Part shown: positions 36,201 through 47,649 of the stretch, in pieces | Position numbering within the stretch: position 1 is the stretch's first letter | Layout: every line of letters starts with the position of its first letter | From: Dipteris shenzhenensis | Taxonomy: Eukaryota > Polypodiophyta > Polypodiopsida > Gleicheniales | Assembly: GCA_047967505.1 (NCBI GenBank) | Contig: CM106538.1 | Strand: one strand, 5' to 3' | Length of the DNA: 64,000 bases | Notes under the pieces: model-generated | Seen by the model: the letters and a program-made list of their open reading frames with translations, nothing else | What the model was told of the DNA's origin: nothing | Database searches by the model: none | Translations under genes and position numbers: made by a program

Positions 36201-36896
36201 CTCCCACTATGTCACATGCATAGTCATTTCCAAGATGCACACAACCTATCTTTCCACTGTCATAAGTGGAGAACCATTCCCTATGGGGAGTAACATGGAA
36301 TGAAGCACCAGAATCCAAAATCCAATCCTGGGAATATGCATCATCTGAAGTGGTAAGCAACTCTGCAGATAAACTGGACATGAAGAGAACGTCATTGTCA
36401 CTATCATGTGTGACTGCATTGATCTCTTTGATCTTCACTTTTCCTTTGTCCTCCCTTGGACTCTCTTCCTTTTGATTTGCACCCCAATTTGCATTCTTTT
36501 TCTTATCCTTTTTCTCTCTTTTCAGCTTGTAGCAATCCTTTTTCATATGGCCCTTCTTGCCACAATGGTAACACTCAATGTTCCGTACCCTAGATTTGCT
36601 ACGAGACTTCCCTCTTTCTTGGGACTTCCCCCTGAACTGTGATCTACCCCTTTGCACATTTAAGGCTGCATCCTGCTTGTTGCCTTCCATAGACTTCCGT
36701 CTAATCTCCTCAGCCAACAAGCTACCCACAACATCATCAAATTTCAGTACTCCACTAGGTGCAGAGTTATTGATAGCTGTACGGAAGGTATCCCATGAGG
36801 ATGGCAATGAACATAAGAGAAATACAAAGAAAAGTTTGTCCCATCAAACTTTTTAATGTTGAAAAACTCCTTTTCAGACGTGGAAGAGGACGCCAT
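33225..36896 (-). pseudogene. Copia A2 gag-pol, broken by deletion and frameshifts
   Basis: Reading the minus strand from Met at 36896: a short gag start (MASSSTSEKEFFNIKKFDG), a deletion junction near 36825, then an open frame 36807-35182. That frame has the gag C-terminus, zinc knuckle CYHCGKKGHMKKDC, protease WILDSGASFHVTP, GAG_pre-integrase LWHCRLGHMSQNGMKLLCRL and integrase (HSDVCGPM; RTDNGGECLS; EQNPVAEKMNHTIQERL). A frameshift near 35182 leads to 35161-34559 (GYRLWDPEAKKIIRSHDVVF), another near 34590 to RT at 34599-33796 (MDVKTAFLHGDLHEEIYM; LALYVDDMLLAS). A third near 33810 leads to RNase H at 33809-33225 (LGYTDSNYAGHVDSRRFTSG; ITEAEYVAA; AKTKHIEVRYHFIRE). Confidence 0.9.
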
Positions 36897-38311
36897 GATG
36901 CAAATGAAACAAAATCCCAAATGCTAGTGCCTGCAAGAGAGAATCACACCAAATACCAGGTGCACCCAAATGTGTATGCCACAATAGAGTGAAATATTAC
37001 CAAAACTCAAAGCTCAAAGCATCAAAAGATGCATCTGACTCATGTGCATATACTATGCATCCATATGAGCAAATCTGGCCCAAAAGAAAATGCCAATAAG
37101 TGCCAAATGACTCAAGCATAAACACCGTCCACTAGCATATGCATCAATAATATCTCATCCAAGAGAGCATAGCACTATCAGTGCATCACTTGCAATGTGT
37201 CAAAGCTGTCCCTCAGCATAAAATAGCATCCATGTGCAAAGCGTCCATAAAAATAGCATCCCACAAGGCAATTTGGGCCTATCAGTGCATCCAATAAGGA
37301 CCGTAATGCATCCAAATGGCCTATAAATCATCCACTGCAACCCATTGCATACCACGAATGAGCGCACCTGCAACCAGAGTGATCTGCATAAGGTATGCTC
37401 ACGAACTCATAGTCCCACGGTAAGGAGCGCTACTGAAAATAGAACCTGAGATGCCTAAAAACATGGGCGCCATTGCATAATCAAACTCAGCAAGAAAATC
37501 TGCAAATATCTCTCTTCTGCCAGAACTCCAAAATCCCAACCGATGAGTGAGAAATGGGAGTCAACACTTATCCACTGCCATGTGGTATAAATCTAAGGTT
37601 TCAAAACCTTAGAATGAAAAATGCAAAATAGAGAGACGAAATCGAATACACAGAGATCTATAACTCTGAAAATTCTCCACCGAATCGCGCAAGAACTGAC
37701 AGGTAGGGGTTTTTGGGCGTCCGGAACGCAATGGGACAGACGGTTTTGGAAACCGTGGTCTCAATCACTGGGTCCAACACACGAACTGAAAAACGTTTTT
37801 GGAAACAGAGTTGTTTGTAAACTCCACCGGAGTGCGAATGATGAGCAACATAGAAGTTTTAGGACCTCCTGAGTCCATCGGAACTGATAGATCTGCAAAT
37901 GGTTGCTCCAAACTTGAGTTCCAACACCCGAGCAAAAAACGCAGAAACTGACACAGTGAGTCAGAAATCCAATGAAATGATCCCAGATTCAAGAAGAAAG
38001 GTGTTTCCAAGCTCCTGAAGTGAAGTGGACACCAAAAGCAAACAATAGTTGCCTCTACAAGTCAATACAGAGTCTCTGTCATCGAACGGAACAGGGAAAA
38101 GCTCAAAAAACGACTTTTTCTTTGAAAACACTTAACATGCTCTCAAAACCACTTCGCAAAGCCAAAGTGACTTTTCCAAAGGTTCCTCCAAGGTCTCTGC
38201 ACACTCAAATGCAAGTAAAGTCACCCACAAAGCTTCCCACAAAGCTTCTCCTTCCTCCCACAGAGTTGCTGAGCTTCCAAGCATTCACACATGCTCAGCT
38301 AGATCACTCAA

Positions 38312-38323
38312 GCTCTGATACCA
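38312..38323 (-). other. Primer-binding site (initiator tRNA-Met) of Copia A2
   Basis: The minus strand reads TGGTATCAGAGC two bases inside the 5' LTR, the common plant Copia primer site complementary to the 3' end of initiator tRNA-Met. Confidence 0.9.
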
Positions 38324-38325
38324 GT

Positions 38326-38508
38326 TGAGAGTGCTCTCAACGAATGCAAGAGTGGAAGAGGGAGAGAGACAGAGACAGAGACAGAGACAGAGAGCCACAA
38401 GTTTTGGTGGGTGCAGAACCACCCTAATCTTCTTTTTCATTCATTTATATATGTGTTTGAGTATTGTACATAACTGGGGTAAAGGCACAGTGACCTTTAA
38501 CCCCCACA
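38326..38508 (-). repeat. 5' LTR of Copia element A2
   Basis: 183 bp, TG...CA, outer neighbour TAGAG. It is six bases longer than the other LTR through extra CAGAGA units. Confidence 0.9.
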
Positions 38509-38728
38509 TAGAGACCTTATGTGGAGGATCCCCTTGTGCACTCTGAGTATAGTGACTTGATATTTGAAGCCTTGAGAGATTTCTTAGACCCTGATGTACC
38601 TCAATTTTAATTGTCTCAAGATCCAATAGTCCAATCATTGGCCTCCTCAACTTCTAGCTACACGAGCCCCAAAGGACCTACCAAATATCTATGCTTAGCA
38701 TTGTTAGTAGCTGCCTCAATCTCCATTG

Positions 38729-39170
38729 CAATCGTTGAGCATGCTTTTTGCATATAAGAATTATTTCTGCCCTTGTCTAGCTCTTGTTACATTTGCACTT
38801 TGCAACACCCAGTTCAAGCTAACAGACTGCCATTAGCCAATTTGTCTGATTGGAAACCCTACCTAGCTTTTTGCACTACTCCTATGTTGGCCTCATGTGC
38901 ATAGACCACTTTGATCATCAAGGTCACCAGTCGGTCGAGATTCAATCTCAATTGTCCAATGTAGACCACAATTGTTGAGCATGCTTTTTGCATATAGGAA
39001 CTATTGTTGCCCTTGTCTAAAGCTATAAGACTATCATTAGCATTTCTGTCTCATTGGAAACTCTACCTCACTTTTTGCACTACCCCCTTGTTGGCCTCAC
39101 GTGCATAGACCACTTGACCGTCAAGGTCGCCAGTTGGTTGAGATTCAACCTCAATCATCCAATGTAGACC
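38729..39170. repeat. Two-copy tandem repeat, 240-bp period
   Basis: GTTGAGCATGCTTTTTGCAT occurs at about 38733 and 38973, followed by matched sequence ending CCAATGTAGACC at 38968 and 39170. The second copy lacks about 40 bp present in the first. Confidence 0.85.
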
Positions 39171-39526
39171 ATCTAAAACCCAAAAAATGACTACCTATAT
39201 ATCCAGTGAGACCCCACTGGAAAACTCATTTAACCACCAGCCTACACGTACATAGAAAAAACAATGCAACTTACAAAATCACGACACCTAACTGTAATCA
39301 ATATTTTAAAACAATCACATTAAGTGTAATAAAATTAAACAAGTAAATTAAAATTTCAAATTAACCATTTCAGTCAATAGACAACAAACATGACTACATT
39401 TTATTAATCAAAAACATAATATCCAAAACTTTGCGACATAAGCGCATACATCAAGTTTTGACTACCACTATAGCTTCTTCTCCATACATTCAAAATTGAA
39501 AACAATTCTCCATAAGCTTATCTATA

Positions 39527-40375
39527 TTACTCCTTCGCATAACCACCACCACCAAAATTAAAGGTAAAAACACAAGTCTTGAAACTTCTACCTAAAACCA
39601 TTGACAAACCACTAGCCTTGCCATTAACAACCCGGTACAATTCTTCCATCTATGAAACATCACTCATCTTGACAAACACATGATCCTCCATAGGGTCATA
39701 CAAATTCCAACCTCTAGCAACAATGCTACTAGTATGACGACCACCATTAGTATCAACCGGTAAATGACCACCAATCCTAGAACCACCATCACGAAAAAAA
39801 CCAGAAGTAGTAACAATAGTTACAGTAATTGAAACATCGGCACAAACAACAGCACTACCATGATCAATAGCAGCCAGATAAGACTTTCCAACACCACCAA
39901 AATGAGATGAAACACCAATAGGATCATCAACACCACCACCATAAATAGGAATAGGAAGACCCAAATGCACCAGAAACAGCAACACCTGCAGAATCTCCAC
40001 CACTAGATACAAGAACGAACATCCTCTTACCGACACCATCAACTTTCCTATAATAAACTCCCAAATTGTTTTTCAAAACCTACTCACAATTTTGCAAGCA
40101 TCCATCCTCATCATAAAGGTTAGCAACTAACTCCAAAGCAGTATCCACCCTCACACTCTCACTCCTATCATAGTTCACTAAACTATCAACCCTCTTATGA
40201 CCAGTAACCTTCATATCAACATCATTAGGCACCCCACACAAACCTAACCTTGTAGTAGCAAGTATAGCTAGTAGACTTCAGTCACTGATGTTTGCAAAAA
40301 AGCCAATAGACTCCATCATAGTTCAAACAAACTTAGTGAGACCCTTCAAACTCACACGATCCTGATTGTACCAAA
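39527..40375 (-). pseudogene. Fossil tyrosine recombinase (Crypton/DUF3504-like)
   Basis: On the minus strand at 40375-40150 the frame reads FWYNQDRVSLKGLTKFV, stop, TMMESIGFFANISD, stop, then LATTRLGLCGVPNDVDMKV and TGHKRVDSLVNYDRSES. This follows the C-terminal layout of eukaryotic tyrosine recombinases of the Crypton/DUF3504 type: 'W...P.G...L.k.v..m...aG', 'tNHsLRAt.aTrL...GV', 'tGHkS..sl..Y.R'. The final Tyr and the TGHK His are kept, but the His and Arg of the H-x-x-R box fall at a stop codon and a Leu. Downstream (after a frameshift, 39650-40042 and on to 39527) the tail ends GRSFKTCVFTFNFGGGG, similar to the 'f.nCtf.fn' ends of such proteins. Two in-frame stops and a frameshift show decay. 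Upstream catalytic parts were not identified. Confidence 0.5.
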
Positions 40376-41064
40376 ATTGCAAAATAAAGCCACAAACATT
40401 AGTACAACAAAGCAAACAAGCAAACATAATCTCAAATAAACAAAAAACCTCAAATCTTACCATGCTCTTGGGATTGTCAATAACCTACATAAACATGCGC
40501 ATCTAACTATTCCACCCACCGGAATCATCAAGAAGATGCTTTTTGAGTTGATCATACGTTAATACCACATGAGGTTCATGAACCCGCATAGGAGGATGCA
40601 TATCCTCCTTCAAGAAATGCTACATATCTACATGGTAGTTCTTGGACAATCGCTTGATTAAACATGTACACAAACACAAAAACATGAGCAAAATACTAGA
40701 AAAACATAAAGAAAACCAAAACACGAAACTCCAAAAACAAACTTACTCCACAAAATCCTCGATACCATCAACTCCATGAAATAAATCACCACGCAACATG
40801 TTGTAAAGCTCCCTTTCACCCAAAATCAAGAAACGATGTTCAATCTGTGACAACTATAGGGTCAGAAGTGCAGTCTAGAGCAATGAAGATGAGATCATTG
40901 TATGTGTAGAGTAGTGCCAAAAATCTTCCTGTAATATCTTGAGCTTGAAAGATGGTATGATGAATCTGAAAGGATCAGGATAGCCAAAATCCTCTCTGGG
41001 AAAATTATACTTGCAAAATCAGGATCTAGAGAGAGAAATAGTAAAAGCCTAGACTTTTTGCGAT

Positions 41065-41174
41065 CCCCCCACTTTGTGGAGGAACTCATGAGGTTCCCCC
41101 ACTTTCTAGGGGCACGCATGAGGTTCCCCCACTTTATGTAGAGACCCAAGAGGTCCCTCTAAAAAGTGGGGGGA
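41065..41174. repeat. Three 30-31 bp tandem repeats plus an inverted end
   Basis: CCCCCACTTT starts at 41066, 41096 and 41126, each unit ending (C)ATGAGGTT or similar. The block closes with AAAAAGTGGGGGGAC, complementary to the unit starts. Confidence 0.85.
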
Positions 41175-41367
41175 CTCTTATCCAAGAGGTGCTCTCTCCC
41201 ACTGCTGCTCAAGAGTATGTCTCCAACAAAGAACCTAGACTGCAACTTCTGACTGCTCTCTGCTGGATTGCATTTGCAACCCGTCACCCAACCCTCATTG
41301 GCCCCCCCACTAGCTACCTCCATATCCTGGCTTCACCTAATGCATCTCTGCCTCTTGTTGCAAGAGA

Positions 41368-42215
41368 TCATCTAGGATACAGATCCCCTTTTTGAGGCGG
41401 GGAATGATTTGACGTCGTGGTACCTACCAAAATGCCCATGTGCAAGCACCCACTCCCCAACATAAAATTTATAGAGGCATTCCAATAGGCCATCATATCT
41501 CTACTGACCAAAGGAAAAGTGAAGGTTGTTGGGGAGCCTAGCAAACTCTGCCTCCTCACCTCCCTCCAGGGATCTCTACCACTAACCACAAAAAATGAAC
41601 TGCTCCCAGGTGCTGTTGCCATCTCTGCAAAAGAGGCTCCTCCCTGCTTGTCATCTGGAACCTCTAGGTTGTTGAAGTCACATCCAACAATCCAGGATTC
41701 AACATCTGGTAGGTTCTCTGTCAACCACCTCCAAAAAGCAAGGCGGTGTTGTCTACCAACAGGTGTATATACGTTCAGAATCTTGATCCTTGATTCACCA
41801 ATGCAAAGACCCATCCAAACTACACAACCTATGATGAGCTTGCCCTACTGAAAGACCTCAAGGGATATTATCTAGGAGAGTGAGATGCGAACTTCTCCAC
41901 TATGACATATTGTTGGGGACCAAACCTTTGGACACCTCCGAGGAAGGAGGTGGTGGGGAAGTCCAAAGTCTGCTATACTGAAAAGTAGTGATCCTAAATC
42001 AAGAGAAAATCTACCATCCCATCCTACCAATGCTCTCTGCAACTCCTACCAAATTTCAAATAATGTGGTGCCTATGGATGGTAGCCTCTGTGACTTCAAA
42101 TGGGGTTTGGAAGGAGAGTAATTTGTGTTTGTGTGCCAATTTACCAAGGTTGCAAGACTCAATGCCAACCTTCTATGCCTGGTGCAGCATGGAGGAGATG
42201 TCTACCCCAAGTAGC
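41368..42215 (-). pseudogene. LINE endonuclease (APE-type) fragment
   Basis: The open minus-strand frame 41368-41814 contains IKILNVYTPVGRQHRLAFWR and SWIVGCDFNNLEVPDDKQGG. These are the 'NvYaP....r..fW..L' and 'GGDFN.v....D+.gg' motifs of the apurinic-type endonuclease of LINE ORF2. The N-terminal part continues in other frames to about 42215. No RT follows to the left. It is on the opposite strand and 25 kb away from the LINE RT relic at 15-16 kb. Confidence 0.75.
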
Positions 42216-42840
42216 TAAGTACACCACTAAAGCGTCCAATAATGCAGGTGTGTAAGCACCACCTAAGGTGGTAGGACCTGAGCCCTACCCCTCTAGGGGA
42301 AAACTAAGCTGGAAATGAGCAAAAGCCCCATAAGCAAGCTATAGATCCAGCTCTTGCAGGCCCATCCACTCATCCATCATCCAATTAATTGGTCCTCCAT
42401 CATGGCATTGAACATTGTTGGAGTCCACTTCTCTACACCTGTGGAGGCAAACTGATGAACCTGAAAAGGATGCATGCAGGATCCCACCACACTAGTCAAT
42501 CACCCTTTTTGGGGTTGCAAAGTCAAAACTGTCATCTCTAGAGGCATGAGCTACAAGTCTAGAATCTCAAGGTAGCTCCACGGCCCTAGCCTCAGCATGT
42601 AACTACAGAGCGGATAGCTTGAAGGATGAAACGCCTTCCCCTGGTACCTGAGAAGAGGTCGTGTCTTGCAAGGGGAGAGGAAGAAGGCTATTGGAGCAAA
42701 GAAGGGGTTGGGGGAGAGGGCCCTCGGCCTTGACCTTACCCGAGGGTAAGGAATCAAGGCTGGGTCCAAAGGGAGCATAGGGGAGGGAGAAGTGATGAGC
42801 CTACTTTGATTTGGGGGAAGGGAATGAGGGGCAGTTGCTA
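42216..42840. other. Stretch without recognisable genes
   Basis: Short ORFs only; GC-richer around 42550-42780. No family recognised. Confidence 0.4.
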
Positions 42841-43047
42841 AAGGCTAAAGAGTTATGCTATGCCACCAAACAGAGCTACACCACCAAGCTGAGGAACCCT
42901 TCATACCACCTAAACAGAGCTCCACATTTGAAGGACAGGTACCAAGTCACAATGTAATGCACAAGTGGCTATTGAATGCCACCAAAAGCCCACGGGATGC
43001 TCTTAGAAAACTCAAAACAAAAGGCAGTTTCTAGCAAAGCCAAAGTA

Positions 43048-43107
<60 letters not shown>

Positions 43108-43236
43108 GCTCTGTGTGTGTGTATATCTGAGCGCTTGTGTGCACTTGTTCTTCCTTATTTTGGATTTGCATGTTTAGCTAAAAATAGGGAATGTTTGAAA
43201 GCAATAAGCATATGTAGTGTCTAAAGGAAGAGGGGA
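42841..43236. repeat. Repeat unit with internal (GA)n, copy 1
   Basis: About 395 bp, matched by 43329-43723. Landmarks: GCTACACCACCAAGCTGAGG, AAAAGCCCACGGG, a perfect (GA)n run at 43041-43102, then a GTGTGTGTAT segment and GGATTTGCATGTTTAG. Confidence 0.85.
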
Positions 43237-43328
43237 AAGGAAGAAGAGGAAAAGGGAAAAAGGAAGGGAGAAAAGAGACCAGGCTCAAGCTAAGGCAAGA
43301 GAAAGGGCTCTTGGACTTAGGGGTTTGT

Positions 43329-43540
43329 AAAGGCTAAAGAGTTCTACTACGCCACCAGATAGAGCTACACCACCAAGCTGAGGCACCTTTCATACCACCT
43401 AAAAAGAGCTCCACATTTGAAGGACATGTATCAAGTCACAATGTAAGGCACAAGTGGCTATTGAATGTCACCAAAAGCCCACGGGCTGCTCTTAGAAAAC
43501 TCGAACCAAAAGGCAGTTTCCAGCAAAGCCAAAGTAGGGC

Positions 43541-43591
<51 letters not shown>

Positions 43592-43723
43592 CTCTCTGTA
43601 TGTGTGTATATGTGGGCGCTTGCATGCACTTGTTTTTCCTTATTTTGGATTTGCATGTTTAGTTAAAAATAGAGGATGTTTGCAAAAGCAATAAGCATAT
43701 GTAGTGTCTAAAGGAAGAGGGGA
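43329..43723. repeat. Repeat unit with internal (GA)n, copy 2
   Basis: Second copy, offset 488 bp from the first, with (GA)n at 43544-43588. Between the copies lie about 90 bp of purine-rich sequence. Confidence 0.85.
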
Positions 43724-45671
43724 TGAAATCCAATGCCATTCTTTATGGTGGGAAGGTACCATGTAGTTGCGATAATCAAATATATTACTCTCGTATGGAT
43801 TTTCTAAACAATGTACTTGTTGTATCTTCTTCTTGGAAAAGATCTCAATTGAAATGAACATTTTGTTGGATGATTTGCTTTTTCTTGATTGTCATGTCAT
43901 TAGCATGATCAACATCATAGGTATTGATTATATAGTCCTAGTCAACAATATTTAGATTGTTGTTGTTGCTATAGCCATTCAAATTGTCTAGTCTTTTCTT
44001 TTGATGGCATTCTTTTTTTTAATGGTCATCTATCTTCTTGTGATGGCATTGAATTATTGACCTTTGACTTTGATCATATATCTTTCAATGCTAGCATCTT
44101 AGGGCAGTCACCTTTATAAACATATAACATAGCAACCTTGGTTTACATACATGAAATGATATAAAAATTTAACGTAAACATGTAGAGGGAACTTTAAGTG
44201 TGGCATCCAGTCACCCCTAATAATCAATTCTCTCGTAAGTGTAGCATCCCGTCACCCGTAAGTGTAGCATCCAACTAAATGCCGATTGCCATACATTCTT
44301 ATTGTCAAAATGTATGGCAATCGGCATTTAACTGTTAAAAAAAAGAAGAAGAAAAAAGTGTAGCATCCAAACATGGGACATGGAAAGGGATAAACATGGA
44401 GACATGGAAAGGAGTATATGATTACATAAAAATACAGATCTTAACATAGGAGTATCTTAAATGCATGCTTGCTCGTACATATTGTATGGGTTTTCAAAGA
44501 GTGATTACCTTGAGGTGGGCATTTTGAATTGTTATTCAAGTATCACATAGATTTGAATTGTCACTTTTGTGCCATATTGCTTGCCATTTGGATCACACTC
44601 TCCTCTACTAGCCTCTATCCATTTCGAAAACTTTTTCTAGCTTCAATTTCTTATTGGTGGTGTTCTCAATCAACAATGTTGACCATCAAGTGTCAATACT
44701 TTGGACATAATCACTACTTAACAATCAACTATGTAAGCTCTTCATGCTAGATTGTGGTCAGTTGAGTGTTATGAATGCCTTTTACCCCTTCGCATAAAGG
44801 GATGGCTAGTCGCATTCATTTGTAATTTTTTATTACGTTTGTTAGTGTTAGTGGTCTTAAAGTATTATTGGCATCATATATTGATGTCAACATGTCCTAG
44901 GTTTCTTTTCAAGTTTCCTCCTTTCAATTTTCCCAACATAATTTCATGCACATTTTGCTTGGTTAGATGCATTGTATATTTGTTGTTCTTGTTCTAATCA
45001 ACTTGTGCCTTTGTTGCTATTGGATTCTCAACATCGCCTTTAGGTTGTATAGTAAGGAAATATATGTAAAAAGAAAGTGCTTTCCATTGGGTACTTCTGG
45101 GTTCATATTTGTGATTATGTAGCTTCTACAAAGCTCCTCTTGATGCAGCAATTATTGAGGTCCTCGTTGTAGTGGTATGATGGTATTGGCTTATAAGACC
45201 TTAGTTACCTTGACATGTGCTTAATTTGGACTTGCTGAAATGTTATGGTGTGTCTTAGATTTCAGAGGCCTATTTGAACATGTGTTCAATTTGCACTATT
45301 AAATTCATAGATTAGGAGATGCACAAAAGTAGCAAAACACATTGAAGGGTTATTTTCATATAGCCTTAACTGTGATTTGGATGTGTATGAAAGCTAGGCT
45401 AAAATCAAACGAGGTCAAAACGATATAGGCCACCAAATAGTAGATTGAAGATTGCTTACATGTGACTTCAATCCTCTTGTTGTTGGAAATGTAATCCTCT
45501 ATTTAATCCTTTCTCATATATGACTTGATGGGGGGTTCATTATTTTGTATTGGAGAGATGTTGTCCATGAACCTTTATTCCATAAAGCTCCTTAGGTAAT
45601 CATTTCCCTTATGTTGGATTTCGCCATAATTTCGTCTCTTGCTGGTATAATGGTTCTTGTGTGGTGAACAT
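43724..45671. other. AT-rich intergenic stretch
   Basis: No gene recognised. Contains three to four copies of GTGTAGCATCC (44197-44370) around the hairpin at 44276. Confidence 0.45.
44276..44330. repeat. Perfect 22-bp inverted repeat with 11-base loop
   Basis: Arms 44276-44297 (TAAATGCCGATTGCCATACA, then TT) and 44309-44330 are exact reverse complements. It sits among short GTGTAGCATCC direct repeats, so it may be a remnant of a small inverted-repeat element or a short hairpin RNA source. Confidence 0.9.

Positions 45672-45742
<71 letters not shown>
45672..45742. repeat. Compound (TG)n(GA)n microsatellite
   Basis: A TG run passes directly into a perfect GA run of about 50 bp. Confidence 0.95.
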
Positions 45743-45744
<2 letters not shown>

Positions 45745-45801
45745 CTAAGGAGGTTGAAACGAGTCCATGAGATACAAATCAAAAACTAAAAGTTAGACTT
45801 A

Positions 45802-45950
45802 GAGCCTGTTCACACGAAGGGGATAGGCTGCAAACCAAGTTGGATGCCATATTTTAGCGGTTTTGGAGGACTCCGGTCTCTACTCTGGAGTAGGGTTAGC
45901 CTTGTCAGGGACAGGGTGGTCTGCAAACCATTCCTCATGCGTGAACAGGC
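45802..45950. mobile_element. MITE candidate (Tourist/PIF-like), 149 bp
   Basis: Terminal inverted repeats GAGCCTGTTCACACG (left) and GCGTGAACAGGC (right) share GCCTGTTCAC. TTA flanks both ends (45799-45801 and 45951-45953), the target duplication typical of PIF/Harbinger-derived MITEs. No coding capacity. Confidence 0.6.
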
Positions 45951-45977
45951 TTAGGCCCAAGTGGTCAATTGATCCTT

Positions 45978-45982
45978 GGAGG

Positions 45983-46038
<56 letters not shown>
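45978..46038. repeat. (GA)n microsatellite
   Basis: Uninterrupted GA dinucleotide run. Confidence 0.95.
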
Positions 46039-46041
<3 letters not shown>

Positions 46042-46182
46042 CAAGGTGGACGAGGTAACAGAGGTTCAAACCACCCACCTGAACATGCTAAGAGTCCGGT
46101 GGGAACGTGCGTCCTCGCAGCTGGAGGAACGAAAATAGAGGACTCAGACTGGGTTTTGCAAAACGATTGTCCGACATCAAGA

Positions 46183-46323
46183 GTTCGCCCATTTGACGGA
46201 CAGCTACACTTTTCAACCCGCGAATCCAATCCACTAAAGGGATTGCACCCGAACATCAGAGGTCGCCCATTTGAGGGAAAGCTACACTTTTCAACCCGTG
46301 AATCCAATCCACTAGAGGGACTC
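46183..46323. repeat. Two-copy tandem repeat, about 76-bp period
   Basis: CGCCCATTTGA(C/G)GGA and CTACACTTTTCAACCCG(C/T)G and AATCCAATCCACTA occur in order in both units. Confidence 0.85.
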
Positions 46324-46379
46324 GATGCACGCCATCTGACTGAAAGTGGACCCTTAGTCCTCCAGGTGGTCTGAACATG

Positions 46380-47640
46380 ACGCGACCGGGGTGAACGCGC
46401 CCTTAGTAAGACTGGATGTGCAGTGCGTGTGAGGACGACCCGGTTGACGGAATGGAGGGCTCCTTCACACCCAACCAGGTCCATCGTCTTCATCTTCAAG
46501 GCATGCTAGTAGTATCCTCTGCGCAAACAGAAGCCCAAGCACGAGCAGCGGCAGCAGCTATGGCAATTGCACCTCCCTTACCCATCTCCTTCTTTCCTTC
46601 CTAGCTCCCCCATGCGTCCTCTCTCGATTACCTCCTTCGAGACTTCCCCCATGGACCGCTTCAACAGAAAATACGTCAGGTATTCGCCCCCCCCCCCCCG
46701 CCCTTTCCTCACACAATCCAACCCCGTCCCACGTCAACGTTTTGCCTCAAGAAGCGCATCTCTGCTCCGAGGACTCACTAGCTCTGCGCCTCTCAATTTG
46801 TTGAATCGTACGCATCGAAGGCTTGCTGCACAGTGGTGGTTTGGGGCAATGTCAACGAGTCTTCGGAGTTTAGAATGATGGCACCAATCTTCCAATGTCG
46901 AATTCTCACCTTTACGAGTTGAGACCATTGCAGAGTCAGCCCTCATCACCACATGTGACCGTTTTAGGAGATTGGAAATGTCTGAACTGCTTTCCCTTCG
47001 GTGCTAAGATCAGTTGTTTTTAAAACAACAAACTCGCTTGCTCGGATGTATCTTGAAAAATCAATCCCTGTTGGAGATTCTAGCAGGGAGGTCGGCCGGT
47101 TGTGTCATCAGAGAATGCTCGCTGTAGCAAAATGCCAAATAACCTCAGTGTATTCCTCCACCGCGGGCACAGCCAGAGATGGCCGCCAGTCAAATGACCC
47201 AGCATAGGGCCGGCTGGAAAATTCTACAGAGTCTGTACAAGCCAGGTGGCCGACTGGACTGGCAAATAACTGAGATCTGCCGACTTCCGTACCTTCACTT
47301 GTCAGGGTGCCTCGAGCAGCCCGTCGCCCCGCACAATAATGCTGCTCAGTGCTCTGTGCAACCTGTAGCGTGTGCAGGCAGTCTCAGCATGACGCCTGCA
47401 GCACCTTTACCCTCCTTTGCCTCCTCATATCGTGGGGCAGTCATATCAAACAGGTTGGTCCATCATCCATGAGGGGAGAGCCCCTTCAGAAGGTCAGCAT
47501 AGTGCACCAATGTGAGCTCATTGGGGTGCTGCGTATGTAAGGGGGCTCCCTCCACATGTCTCCTAGTAGTTCCTTCATCTGGTCAGCAGCCTGGAGAAGC
47601 ACTTGGAGCAGCCATAGGAGGTGCATTATGTTACTAGATC
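46380..47640. other. Region with a possible but unrecognised exon
   Basis: 46567-46878 (+) is open for 103 codons with a Ser/Pro/Arg-rich start (MRPLSITSFETSPMDRFNRK) and could be a transit-peptide exon, but it matches nothing I know and no splice partner was found. A C-run at 46688-46700 interrupts it. The rest (46880-47640) shows no coding signal. Confidence 0.25.
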
Positions 47641-47649
47641 TTGACTCCA

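Larger units (their letters stand above)
32995..38508 (-). mobile_element. Complete Copia LTR retrotransposon A2 (non-functional coding region)
   Basis: Left LTR 32995-33171, right LTR 38326-38508, both TGAGAGTGCTC...CCCCCACA on the plus strand. The flanking 5-bp target duplication is TAGAG (32990-32994 and 38509-38513). The element reads on the minus strand, so the right LTR is the 5' LTR. A primer-binding site complementary to initiator tRNA-Met sits next to it (38312-38323) and a purine tract borders the 3' LTR. The LTRs differ by about three substitutions plus a GA/CAGAGA length change, so insertion looks recent. The coding part has a large gag deletion and three pol frameshifts. Confidence 0.92.

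Noticed and set aside
38312-38323. Possible tRNA gene remnant
   Set aside because: Only the 12-base primer-binding complement of tRNA-Met is present, next to an LTR; the same holds at 50433 and 55570.
46567-46878. New nuclear gene with transit peptide
   Set aside because: No homology, no convincing splice partner and interrupted by a C-run; kept only as a low-confidence region note.
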